From JACPJP01 sp964650285 (GTDB taxonomy: Archaea; Nanobdellota; Nanobdellia; Woesearchaeales; GW2011-AR4): a stretch of 64,000 bases of DNA. This document shows positions 1 through 7,023 of the stretch, in pieces. Both the position numbers and the translations under genes were made by a program. Each line of letters starts with the position of its first letter. The stretch's first letter is position 1. The notes under the pieces are model-generated. The model ran no database searches, was not told the origin of the DNA, and saw nothing but the letters and a program-made list of their open reading frames with translations. The stretch covers positions 21,816 to 85,815 of the forward strand of contig CAZYSP010000002.1 of NCBI GenBank assembly GCA_964650285.1, in the 5' to 3' direction.

Positions 1-276
1 ATCTATAAATTTTCTTTCTTTTAGAATATCTTCTTTTGTTATTCTAACTGCTGTGACTCTTTTTTTCTGAATTTCTTTCGAGTTTTCTGCTTTTTCTTTT
101 TGCAGTTCTTCAGCCGCCCTGAGTTTTTCTTTTTGTAAGTCTTCAGCTGCTTTTAGCCTATCTTTTTCTAATTCTTCAGCTTCTTTTTGATTGTCTGTTA
201 GGTCTTGGGCAATAGAAATAGGTATTAAGCTTATTAAAAAAATCATTAATACAAATATGGCTCCTTTTTTTTTCAT
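1..276 (-). CDS. Secreted coiled-coil protein, N-terminal part (truncated by window edge)
   Basis: An open frame reads leftward from an ATG at 276 and runs off the window with no stop. Residues 1-23 form a signal peptide or membrane anchor: Lys-rich start, hydrophobic core IFVLMIFLISLIPIS, then an Ala-Gln-like cleavage region. The following 68 residues are a charged coiled coil built from near-repeats of the type AAE-LQKEKLR. A TATA-like box at 301-308 lies about 27 bases before the ATG, so the mRNA is probably leaderless. Function is unknown; it is probably exported and anchored in the envelope. Confidence 0.7.
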   Translation of the reverse strand, partial: MKKKGAIFVLMIFLISLIPISIAQDLTDNQKEAEELEKDRLKAAEDLQKEKLRAAEELQKEKAENSKEIQKKRVTAVRITKEDILKERKFID

Positions 277-298
277 TTTGATTATTTGATGGTTCGGA

Positions 299-356
299 GT
301 TTATAAATTTTTTGCTATATCAGTTATTGATTTTAAGAGTAGAAAACCTTATAAAT
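299..356. promoter_or_regulatory. Divergent promoter region with two TATA-like boxes
   Basis: TTTATAAA at about 301-308 serves the minus-strand coiled-coil gene (ATG at 276, leaderless spacing). CCTTATAAAT at 347-356 serves the plus-strand gene starting at 393, whose short leader contains a GGGGGGTG ribosome-binding site. Confidence 0.55.
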
Positions 357-392
357 CTGAACTATTTTGGCATTTTCGGGGGGTGTAGTTAC

Positions 393-1181
393 ATGTCAGC
401 TGAAAAAGAGTTGGTTAATTTCTGGCTAAACAGGAAAGGATATTTTACTGTCAATAATCTTAAAAGCGGGAATAAGGATATTGGAATTCTAGCGCTAAAG
501 TTTGATAAAGAAGTTTTGACCCATATTACGCATGTTGAGATAACTTGCTCAATAACTGGTTTTAATGAACAAAATTATGCTATTGATAAACTCATTAATG
601 AGAAATTCGATGACAAGAACATTACTGCTGCAATAAAAAAATACACAAAAGATATGAGCAAGGATATTGATATAGAGAACGTTGTTGTTCTTAACTCTCT
701 GCCAAAAGAAAAGGACAACATAATAAAAAATTTAGGAAAAAAGGGCGTAATAATGGTAGAGTTTGAGGCCATACTCTCTGATGTAATGAAAGAGCTAAAA
801 ACAGGTTATTTCAAAAATGATGTTATAAGGACGATGCAGATTACAAAGTTTTTGTTATTGCAAAATCCAAAAAAGTTTGTTGATGTTTTGTACAATACAT
901 TGAGTCAGGCAAAAATAAGGGAATTTTTAGCTGAGCTATTAAACAGAGATGAGATAATAAAAGAGTTCAAGAAGACAAATGAAGAAAGACTGGCTTTGAT
1001 ATTAAAGCGAGCTACGATTAAACCAGAGAAATTAGCTGAAATGCTGGAAAAGGGTGTCTTGAACAGGAAAACAAGAAAGCCTTTTATCACATCCCTTATG
1101 GAGCAGAAGAAGATTGGCAAGGTGTATAAAAAAGAAGCAGAGAGAAGAAAAGAAACACCCTTGAAGAAGTTTTTTGGATGA
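393..1181 (+). CDS. Conserved hypothetical protein, possibly nuclease-fold N-terminal domain
   Basis: 262 aa. I chose the ATG at 393 rather than an in-frame ATG at 312 because it follows a GGGGGGTG ribosome-binding site and a TATA box at about 350. The N-terminal 100 residues (WLNRKGYF, then KDIGILAL, then HVEITCSITG) have the alternating pattern of helix, strand, Asp and Glu seen in some PD-(D/E)XK-like folds. That is only a resemblance. The C-terminal half is helical and basic (RKTRKPFITSLMEQKK). Soluble, no signal peptide. No function assigned. Confidence 0.7.
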   Translation: MSAEKELVNFWLNRKGYFTVNNLKSGNKDIGILALKFDKEVLTHITHVEITCSITGFNEQNYAIDKLINEKFDDKNITAAIKKYTKDMSKDIDIENVVVLNSLPKEKDNIIKNLGKKGVIMVEFEAILSDVMKELKTGYFKNDVIRTMQITKFLLLQNPKKFVDVLYNTLSQAKIREFLAELLNRDEIIKEFKKTNEERLALILKRATIKPEKLAEMLEKGVLNRKTRKPFITSLMEQKKIGKVYKKEAERRKETPLKKFFG

Positions 1182-1186
1182 TTTTT

Positions 1187-1621
1187 TTATTTAATTTTAG
1201 CCATATGCAAAGCAGCTTTTACAGCTCTTTTTGAATATTCTATAGCACGTGCGTCAGCTTGCTGCCAGGTTACTCTTGGGCCTATTATTCCGAAACCAAT
1301 AGGTTTGTTGTAATGCAGAGAAAGTTCCAGCAGTTTTTGTGCAATAGTATTTACAATCACTACATCGTGTTGAGTATCACCCTGGATTACAGCTCCTAAA
1401 GTCACTACTGCATCTATCTTTTCTCTTAAGGCTACACTTGTACTTATTTTTTTGTCCTCAAGCAAATTTTTTACAGCAAAAGGGATTTCAAATGTCCCAG
1501 GAACATGAATTTTTTTGACTACTTTTGCGCCTAAAGATTTTGCAACCTTTTCAGCATTCTTTTCCATCTTTGATGTTATTTTTTCATTAAAATCTGAAAT
1601 AACAATAGCTATTTTTGTCAT
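1187..1621 (-). CDS. ribH: 6,7-dimethyl-8-ribityllumazine synthase
   Basis: 144 aa, normal family length. It condenses 5-amino-6-ribitylaminouracil with 3,4-dihydroxy-2-butanone 4-phosphate to lumazine, the penultimate step of riboflavin synthesis. Diagnostic segments are the substrate loop VPGTFEIPFAVKNLL, the phosphate-binding GAVIQGDTQHDVV with its catalytic His, and the late motif PIGFGI. The gene is at the downstream end of a minus-strand group with ribC and ribK, separated from the phosphoesterase gene by a structured repeat. It lies only 5 bases from the convergent gene ending at 1181. Confidence 0.95.
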   Translation of the reverse strand: MTKIAIVISDFNEKITSKMEKNAEKVAKSLGAKVVKKIHVPGTFEIPFAVKNLLEDKKISTSVALREKIDAVVTLGAVIQGDTQHDVVIVNTIAQKLLELSLHYNKPIGFGIIGPRVTWQQADARAIEYSKRAVKAALHMAKIK

Positions 1622-1643
1622 TTTATTTTTTAATTGATTTAAT

Positions 1644-1765
1644 GGTTTTTGCCAGAGCGGACCGTAGTCAAAATGGGTATTTTTTAAAAAACAAAAAATG
1701 CAAGCATTTTAATTTCAGATTTATGGTTATTCTGCCCACCCCCATCCCCTAAATTGGCAAAAACC
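1644..1765. repeat. Structured repeat, copy A (122 bp)
   Basis: Bounded by a perfect 11-bp inverted repeat: GGTTTTTGCCA at 1644-1654 and TGGCAAAAACC at 1755-1765. Shares with the copies at 3316 and 3982 the left block GCCAGAGCGG and an inner AAAATGC/GCATTTT hairpin. With the copy at 3982 it also shares a C-rich right block ending CCCCTA(A/G)A. It fills the ribH/phosphoesterase gap. The stem sequence differs between copies while pairing is kept. Confidence 0.75.
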
Positions 1766-1775
1766 TTTTTTATTT

Positions 1776-2321
1776 TTATAATTTAATTATCTTTCCCTTT
1801 ATTTCGTCATTTATTGTTAATATTCCAAAGGTGTTTATTGTCGCAAAGACTGTGTCTGTTGGACTGCCGGGATTAAACATCAATGTGTTGTCTATTTTTC
1901 CATTAAATGGTCGGTGGGAGTGGCCAAATATTATGCAGTCAGGCTTTTCTTCAAAATAATTTAAAATGCGTTCAGCAAGACCTTCTGGTGGACCAGAGCC
2001 GTGTGTTACTGCAATCTTAAATTCTTTGTCATTGTTTTTTATATTGATAATGGCTTTTTCCGGCATTTTCTCAGCAACGTCATCAGAGTCCATATTTCCA
2101 TGCACACCAACAAAGTTATTATTATTTTCCAGGCTGTTGGCAACTTCTATTGTTTGAAAATCTCCGGCATGGATTATTAAATCAGCATCCTTAAAGTGCC
2201 CTATAAGCTGCTCTGGTATTTTTGCTGCCCTTACAGGAATATGCGTGTCTGATAGGACAACTATTTTTTTTATATTTTCCAGATTTTTTACTTCTGTTTT
2301 AGAGCTTAACAGGACCTTCAT
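1776..2321 (-). CDS. Metallophosphoesterase (YfcE/MJ0936-like) in the riboflavin cluster
   Basis: 181 aa from the ATG at 2321; a longer in-frame ATG at 2354 lies deeper inside ribC. The calcineurin-type phosphoesterase motifs are all visible: SDTH, GDF, GNMD, THG and GHSHRP, followed by MFNPGSP. These residues bind two divalent metals. The start overlaps the end of ribC by 23 bases, so translation is probably coupled. Family members hydrolyse various phosphodiesters or monoesters. The location suggests a role in riboflavin synthesis, possibly as the unassigned ribitylaminopyrimidine phosphatase; that is inference only. Confidence 0.88.
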   Translation of the reverse strand: MKVLLSSKTEVKNLENIKKIVVLSDTHIPVRAAKIPEQLIGHFKDADLIIHAGDFQTIEVANSLENNNNFVGVHGNMDSDDVAEKMPEKAIINIKNNDKEFKIAVTHGSGPPEGLAERILNYFEEKPDCIIFGHSHRPFNGKIDNTLMFNPGSPTDTVFATINTFGILTINDEIKGKIIKL

Positions 2322-2763
2322 CCTCTTTTCCTTGTCTCCTGCCAGTACCCGCATATTTTGTTAAGATTGTTTTGCCTTTTAATAGCTCAAGAGCATTTAA
2401 GGCATGTTTTTCTGAACGGTTTTTTGCTATTTCATAAAGTTCCTTATCATCTTTTGCCTCATCCATGTGAACAAAGACTTCCAGAATATGCTTCTTTACT
2501 TTCAATTGCGCATTTTGAATTCCTGTTGAGGCTTCATGAGCGCACTGCCTGTCTATTGGAGCAGCTCCTGCCATTCCAAATGCCATAACAATATCGCAAT
2601 TATGATCTTCAAAAAGTCTTAAGCATGCCACTAGCAAATCCTTAAAGCCCGGCACTGTATATCTTTCTATTTCACACTCTGAATTTTTTTTAATTATATC
2701 TATTGCAAAGCCTGCCATGTTCACTCTTGCAAATGTTGTATCAGCAATGCCTATTTTTGTCAT
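2299..2763 (-). CDS. ribC: Riboflavin synthase, archaeal type
   Basis: 154 aa. Archaeal riboflavin synthase is related to lumazine synthase rather than to bacterial RibE, and dismutates two lumazines to riboflavin. Seen here: start MTKIGIADTTFARVNMAG, the family segment RYTVPGFKDLLVA, FGMAGAAPIDRQCAHEAS and a C-terminal GTGRRQGKEDEGP. It overlaps the downstream phosphoesterase gene, and ribK lies upstream on the same strand after an AT-rich 125-base gap that probably holds its promoter. Confidence 0.93.
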   Translation of the reverse strand: MTKIGIADTTFARVNMAGFAIDIIKKNSECEIERYTVPGFKDLLVACLRLFEDHNCDIVMAFGMAGAAPIDRQCAHEASTGIQNAQLKVKKHILEVFVHMDEAKDDKELYEIAKNRSEKHALNALELLKGKTILTKYAGTGRRQGKEDEGPVKL

Positions 2764-2888
2764 TTTATATCATTATTTTGTTCAATTTTTTAATATTTTT
2801 ATCTCATTAATTTATCCAATTTTTTATTAATTTTAATTCAATAATTTTATTATTGATAATTTTTAATTATATTGGATATTTTTTATTG

Positions 2889-3257
2889 TTATTGGAGCAT
2901 TAATTTTATTTTATCCCCTTCTTTAAGGTTTAATTTTGATTTTAAATGTATTGGTGCAATAAACTCTATAATATCCTTATGCTTGTTTATGTCTGGTATT
3001 ATTATAAAGCCATTTGTATTATTTATTTTTGCTTTATAACAATTTACTCCATAAAATGTTCTATTATCTTTTTCATAGCCGTTAATTCTTATTGGACTGG
3101 TTTTTTTTAATGGATCTATTTGTGTTTCGTTGACTTTTAAATTTAATGTTCCTGGATATGCCTCAAAACCAAGCTTTTCCTTGATTTCCTTTTTGTAGTG
3201 CTCCATGGACATGAAAAAAGAGCCTTCTCCTAGTCCAGAAGTTACGATGCCTTCCAA
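2889..3257 (-). CDS. ribK: CTP-dependent riboflavin kinase (archaeal), probable TTG start
   Basis: 122 aa. Phosphorylates riboflavin to FMN using CTP. The N-terminal GIVTSGLGEGSFF and the PGTLNLKV motif are typical of the MJ0056 family, and IEFIAPIHLKSKLNLKEGD matches its C-terminal end. An ATG-initiated frame reaches 3341, but that would start inside the repeat at 3316-3523. A TATA-like TTTATAAG near 3300 and a GGGGGTG site point to the TTG at 3257 as the start, which gives the normal family length. Confidence 0.88.
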   Translation of the reverse strand: MEGIVTSGLGEGSFFMSMEHYKKEIKEKLGFEAYPGTLNLKVNETQIDPLKKTSPIRINGYEKDNRTFYGVNCYKAKINNTNGFIIIPDINKHKDIIEFIAPIHLKSKLNLKEGDKIKLMLQ

Positions 3258-3315
3258 AATTATTGCACCCCCATGCTTAGAAGAGTTATTTTGCTTATAA
3301 AGTTTTGTGTGAATA

Positions 3316-3523
3316 AGGGCTGTGCCAGAGCGGTGTTGCAAGCGGCATTCGACAAAGTCGAATGCAATTCACGGCAAAATGCTGCATCTTGATTTTATTT
3401 TTTAAAACACTTAGTGCAGATTCACAGCATTTTAATTGATGTCATTTGATGCTATTTCCCACTCACCGCCCGTGAATTGCGAGCGGCTCGGAGTCGCTCG
3501 TCGCGTTCACTAGACACAGCCCT
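3316..3523. repeat. Structured repeat, copy B (208 bp, elaborated)
   Basis: Outer stem AGGGCTGTG (3316-3324) with CACAGCCCT (3515-3523). A second stem pairs GCAATTCACGG with CCGTGAATTGC, and an inner stem pairs AAAATGCTG with CAGCATTTT. Side hairpins are GCATTCGAC-AAA-GTCGAATGC at 3345-3365 and a GAGCG/CGCTC hairpin near 3480-3500. It begins with the same GCCAGAGCGG block as the other two copies. It is locally GC-rich against an AT-rich background, and occupies most of the ribK-NMD3 gap. Confidence 0.75.
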
Positions 3524-3540
3524 ATATTTTTATGTAGAAA

Positions 3541-3972
3541 TCATCTAAACAAATCCTTAAAGCTTATATTGAGTTTTTTTCCTGTTTTGATGTCTTTTGC
3601 AAAGACCTTTTTTTGTATGCTGATTACCTTTATTTTGTCTCCTTTGTATTCTATTATGTCTCCTTTTTTGAATTTTGGGATGCGGAAAAGCACATTTACC
3701 CTATAAAGGTCTTTGCTGGTTACCCTGCTTCTGGTGTGCAGCTTTCTGCTCACTATTAACTGGCCAGAAAAATGGTGCTGGAGTTTGTTTCCAAGGCTTC
3801 TTAGGAGTTTTTGCGGAGCTACGTAAATATCTATTCCGTTTGTTACCTTGCTTATCTTAGCTATATTTGCATTTTCATTTTTTTCTATTTCCTTCACTGC
3901 AAATTCAACTACTTCATCGCCTATATTTCTTAACTGCAATGTTCCTTCAAAATAGTCCTTATTGTGCATCAT
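3541..3972 (-). CDS. NMD3-like protein lacking the N-terminal zinc domain
   Basis: 143 aa. Resembles the central part of archaeal NMD3: YFEGTLQLRN near the start, GIDIYVAPQKLLRSLGNKL in the middle, SRKLHTRSR and YRVNVLFRIPKF, then a small beta domain (FKKGDIIEYKGDKIKVIS). NMD3 binds the large ribosomal subunit in eukaryotes; the archaeal role is presumed to be ribosome assembly. Typical archaeal NMD3 begins with CxxC zinc ribbons. This gene has no cysteines there and starts at the EGTLQLRN region, flanked on both sides by structured repeats. Confidence 0.65.
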   Translation of the reverse strand: MMHNKDYFEGTLQLRNIGDEVVEFAVKEIEKNENANIAKISKVTNGIDIYVAPQKLLRSLGNKLQHHFSGQLIVSRKLHTRSRVTSKDLYRVNVLFRIPKFKKGDIIEYKGDKIKVISIQKKVFAKDIKTGKKLNISFKDLFR

Positions 3973-3981
3973 TGTAAAATT

Positions 3982-4121
3982 GGTCTATGCCAGAGCGGAA
4001 TTGAAGCCAAAATGCTGCATCTTGATTCTTTCCGTAAAAACACTTGGTAAAGGTACACAGCATTTTTATTAATGTCTTTGCATGCTTTTGCCCGCCCGCC
4101 TCCCCTAGAAAGGCATAGCCC
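3982..4121. repeat. Structured repeat, copy C (140 bp)
   Basis: Outer stem GGTCTATGCC (3982-3991) with GGCATAGCCC (4112-4121), one G-U-type pair. Inner stem AAAATGCTG (4009-4017) with CAGCATTTT (4058-4066). Shares GCCAGAGCGG and the AAAATGCTGCATCTTGATT block with copy B and the CCCCTA(G/A)A end with copy A. It sits immediately before the signal peptidase promoter. Confidence 0.75.
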
Positions 4122-4157
4122 CTTTTTATATATATTCAACAAAAACAAAAGCTTTTT

Positions 4158-4787
4158 ATGCTTTCTTGTTGTTTTTTGGGGTTTATGGGTAAAAGGAAGT
4201 TTAAAAAACTACTTAAAAAGGTGTGGTATTTCATTTGGGAAGACAACAGTATATGGAGCTGGTTTGTTAATGTAATACTGGCATTTGTTCTTATTAAGTT
4301 TATTGTGTATCCTGGTTTGGGTTTTTTATTGACAACTAGCCATCCTGTTGTTGCGGTTGTAAGCGAGAGTATGGAGCACAATATGGAGTTTGATGCGTGG
4401 TGGGAAAAAAATAATGATTGGTATATTGAAAATGGAATTAATAAAGAATATTTTGAAAAATTTCCATTAAAAAATGGCTTTAATAAAGGGGATATTATGG
4501 TTTTAGTTGGCAAGGATGTAGAAGATATTAATATCGGGGATATAATAGTTTTCAAAAGCAACAGAAAAGATCCTATAATACACAGGGTTGTTAAAAAAAT
4601 GCAAAATGGTGAAATTCATTTCCAGACAAAAGGCGACAATAACAAGGATTCCATAAAAAATAGCAAACTTGATGAGACGAATTTAAGAGAAAATATTATA
4701 ATAGGAAAAGCTGTTTTTAGAGTGCCTTTATTAGGATACATAAAAATATGGTTTGTTGAGATACTTAAATTTATAGGTCTGGCATAA
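4158..4787 (+). CDS. Signal peptidase I (archaeal/ER type)
   Basis: 209 aa membrane protease that removes signal peptides outside the membrane. One N-terminal membrane segment (FVNVILAFVLIKFIVYPGLGFLL) is followed by the SESME box with the nucleophilic Ser at about residue 71, then IIHRVV with the catalytic His and FQTKGDNN with the acidic residues. A second hydrophobic segment ends the protein. The ATG at 4158 is about 27 bases after a TATATATA box (4125-4135), so a leaderless start is plausible. An internal ATG at 4185 with GGGG just upstream is the alternative. Confidence 0.9.
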   Translation: MLSCCFLGFMGKRKFKKLLKKVWYFIWEDNSIWSWFVNVILAFVLIKFIVYPGLGFLLTTSHPVVAVVSESMEHNMEFDAWWEKNNDWYIENGINKEYFEKFPLKNGFNKGDIMVLVGKDVEDINIGDIIVFKSNRKDPIIHRVVKKMQNGEIHFQTKGDNNKDSIKNSKLDETNLRENIIIGKAVFRVPLLGYIKIWFVEILKFIGLA

Positions 4788-4836
4788 TGATTCAGTAAGA
4801 TTATTATATAAGAACTAAAAATGAGGCTTAAATAAA

Positions 4837-5151
4837 ATGTTTTGTCCGAAGTGCGGTTCTGTATTGTTGCCGAAAAAGGAGGGAAATAAGAAGAGCCTAG
4901 TGTGCAGTTGTGGATATAAAAGCACTAATGTAGAGGGTATAAAGATAACTGAAACTGTGGCTAAAAAGGAAAAAGAAGTTGAGGTGATAGAGAACAGTAT
5001 CGATATACTTCCAAAAACCAAGGTTAAATGCGAGACGTGCGGGCATAAGGGGGCTTTTTTCTGGACTGTACAAACAAGAGCAGGAGACGAACCAGAGACT
5101 AAATTTATGAAGTGTGAGAAGTGCGGGCATATATGGAGAGATTATGATTGA
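4837..5151 (+). CDS. tfs: Transcription elongation/cleavage factor TFS
   Basis: 104 aa, normal length. The N-terminal RPB9-like zinc ribbon is CPKC...CSCG. The C-terminal TFIIS-like ribbon is CETCGHKGAFFW, then QTRAGDEPETKF and CEKCGHIWRDYD. The acidic finger residues (Asp-Glu after RAG) that stimulate RNA cleavage by stalled RNA polymerase are present. A TATA-like TTATATAAG lies about 35 bases upstream. Confidence 0.96.
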   Translation: MFCPKCGSVLLPKKEGNKKSLVCSCGYKSTNVEGIKITETVAKKEKEVEVIENSIDILPKTKVKCETCGHKGAFFWTVQTRAGDEPETKFMKCEKCGHIWRDYD

Positions 5152-5246
5152 TAAGGCTTTTATCAAAAGTTTTAGGGTATAGAAAGTTATAAATAATAAA
5201 CATTTAAATATTATCTTTGAAATACTAATTAAAAAAGAGGTGCTAG

Positions 5247-6404
5247 ATGGAGTTGGGGCGTTTAATAAATCTTGTAGTTATTTCTGGTATTTTTAGTAAA
5301 AAGGATGATGAATTAGACATATTGCCACCGCCTCCGCCATTTCCCGAGATTGGAAAAGAAAGTGGGGGGGTGAAAGAAGCCAGGAAAATAAGAGAAGAGC
5401 AAGAAAATCAAAAACAAAAGGAAATTGCGCTTAAAAGAAAAAAAGTGGAGCAGGAGAAAAGGCACAAAGAAAGAAAAAAAGCAGGGTTAGAGAGAGAGAG
5501 AGAACTGGAGGAAAAAAGAAAGTTAGCTGAAAAACACAGAAAGGAGAAATTAAGGAAAGAGAAAAGAAAAGCTAGAGGAAAAGGAGTTTTTGATTTCTTT
5601 CATGGCGTGGGTTTAGTTAAAACTGAAAAAGAAAAAAAGGAATACAGAAGGCAGAAGCAAAAAGAAAAAGAGCAGAGGGAATTGGAAAAGAAGAAGAGAG
5701 AGGAAGAGAAAAAAAGATTAGAGGAAGGGAGAAGAAAGCAACAGGAGGAATCAAGGAAAGAGAGAAAGTTGGAGGAAAAGAGAGAAAAAGATCTTGCACT
5801 TAAAAGGGAAGAAGAAAAAAAGAACCAAGTTAAAGAGAAAACAGTACAAAGACCAAAAAAGGCAGTTTTTGGAAAAATTTTCAAGAAAAGAGAGGAAACT
5901 GAATTTGCTAAAGAACTAAAAGAGATAGAAAAAATAGCTCAAAAACCAGTAAAAGAAAAAAAGAAAGGTGTGAAAGCAAAGTTAGAGATGCCAGAGCTTA
6001 TATCCTTAAAGACAGAGAAATTTGAGAAGGAAACAACAAAGCCAGAGGAGGTTGTGAAAGCAGAGGAAGAGATACAAAAAGCAATTAGTGGAATGAGAAA
6101 GGCAAAGAAAGCTTCTGTTGTAAAGGGCCTGTTTAGGAAGAAAAAACCTGCTGAGGAAAAGGTAGAAACTCTTGAGGTAATGCCAAGAACTTATGACAAG
6201 ATAGACCATGTTGAGCTAATTGAGGAAAAAGTACACAAAGCAAGGTTAGCGTTGATGGACTTCAAGTTTGATGAAGCAAAAAGAAGATACATAGAGATAA
6301 TGAAGATGTATAATGAGCTAGAGCCTAAAAAGAAATCAAAAGTTTACCATGACATTAAGGATTTGTATTATGAGAGGAAGTCTGCAGAGAAGTTTGTGAA
6401 GTAG
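5247..6404 (+). CDS. Lys/Glu-rich coiled-coil protein with proline-rich N-terminus
   Basis: 385 aa. Starts after a GAGGTG ribosome-binding site. Residues 28-38 carry a proline run (LPPPPPFPEI). About 45-210 is an uninterrupted charged coiled coil of KEKEQRELEKKKREEE type. Residues 320-385 form a distinct helical domain (YDKIDHVELIEEKVHKAR, then ALMDFKFDEAKRRYIEIM) that looks like a TPR-type hairpin. Soluble. The acidic/proline N-terminus resembles that of the gene at 27238. Function unknown; the architecture suggests a cytoskeletal or scaffold role. Confidence 0.75.
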   Translation: MELGRLINLVVISGIFSKKDDELDILPPPPPFPEIGKESGGVKEARKIREEQENQKQKEIALKRKKVEQEKRHKERKKAGLERERELEEKRKLAEKHRKEKLRKEKRKARGKGVFDFFHGVGLVKTEKEKKEYRRQKQKEKEQRELEKKKREEEKKRLEEGRRKQQEESRKERKLEEKREKDLALKREEEKKNQVKEKTVQRPKKAVFGKIFKKREETEFAKELKEIEKIAQKPVKEKKKGVKAKLEMPELISLKTEKFEKETTKPEEVVKAEEEIQKAISGMRKAKKASVVKGLFRKKKPAEEKVETLEVMPRTYDKIDHVELIEEKVHKARLALMDFKFDEAKRRYIEIMKMYNELEPKKKSKVYHDIKDLYYERKSAEKFVK

Positions 6405-6468
6405 TTAGTTCAATTTTGTTGTTTTTTACTAGAAAAGCGTAAATAAAAAAGAGCATAACTTATTATTA

Positions 6469-6946
6469 ATGGAGAATAAAAAACTTAAATAAGAGGTTAG
6501 ATGAAGTTCTAGAAAGATTACATTATCTGGAGAGGGTTATTAGGAACCTTAAAGATAGAGAAGGAACGTTAATTACAGGGGTTGGAGGGGTTGATGAAAG
6601 ACTGTTTAGAGAGATAGCAAATTATGAAATGTCAACGGAGGAATTGAAGAGGGCCTTTGTGTTGCTTCTGAGGCAGGATGCCAGAAGATTGAAAGATATG
6701 TGTATTAATAATATCGACCTCTTTGGTAATGTATCGGAAGGGTTTAGCAAAATTGATAGAATTCTTGATTTTATAAGGGAGCATGAAGACCATGATATAA
6801 AAAAATCAAAAGAATTACAGGAATTTGTAGCGAAATCTAAGATCAGATTGAACAATATAAGAAAAAAGATGGTTGATGGTGTCAATAAAAAAAGAGGAGA
6901 GAAAAAAGAGATGCGGGATACGAAAAGGTTGCAGAGATGGAAGTAA
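6469..6946 (+). CDS. Helical hypothetical protein with apparent frameshift near its start
   Basis: The standard ATG-initiated frame is 6629-6946 (105 aa). Upstream of 6629 the same frame stays open for 160 bases and encodes helical protein (KRLDEVLERLHYLERVI), but has no start codon. An ATG at 6469, about 28 bases after an AAATAAAAAA box, is in another frame and hits TAA at 6490. Removing one A from the A6 tract at 6478-6483 joins them into one protein of about 158 aa. So this is either a +1 frameshift, a sequencing error or a recent mutation. Product is a basic coiled-coil orphan. Confidence 0.6.
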
Positions 6947-7023
6947 CAGTCCCAATAAGTACTTCTTGATTTATAATTTATTTTTCCGCAAAGTTAATAA
7001 ATTATATATTTTTCTAGATTTTT

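Noticed and set aside
2764..2888. FMN riboswitch upstream of the riboflavin genes
   Set aside because: The gap is AT-rich without the conserved RFN-element helices; no such structure is visible before ribC or ribK either.
1644..4121. Repeats A/B/C as degenerate tRNA genes
   Set aside because: GCCAGAGCGG resembles the D-arm of tRNA-Ser/Leu and the ends pair like an acceptor stem, but no T-arm or anticodon arm is present, and the terminal pairing extends into the supposed D-arm in copies A and C.
5600..5884. Serine/phenylalanine-rich ORFs on the minus strand
   Set aside because: They are shadows of the Lys/Glu-rich coiled-coil gene at 5247; codon bias alone generates them.
6469..6490. Classic -1 programmed frameshift at AAAAAAC
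   Set aside because: The required shift is +1, and a -1 shift would meet a stop immediately.
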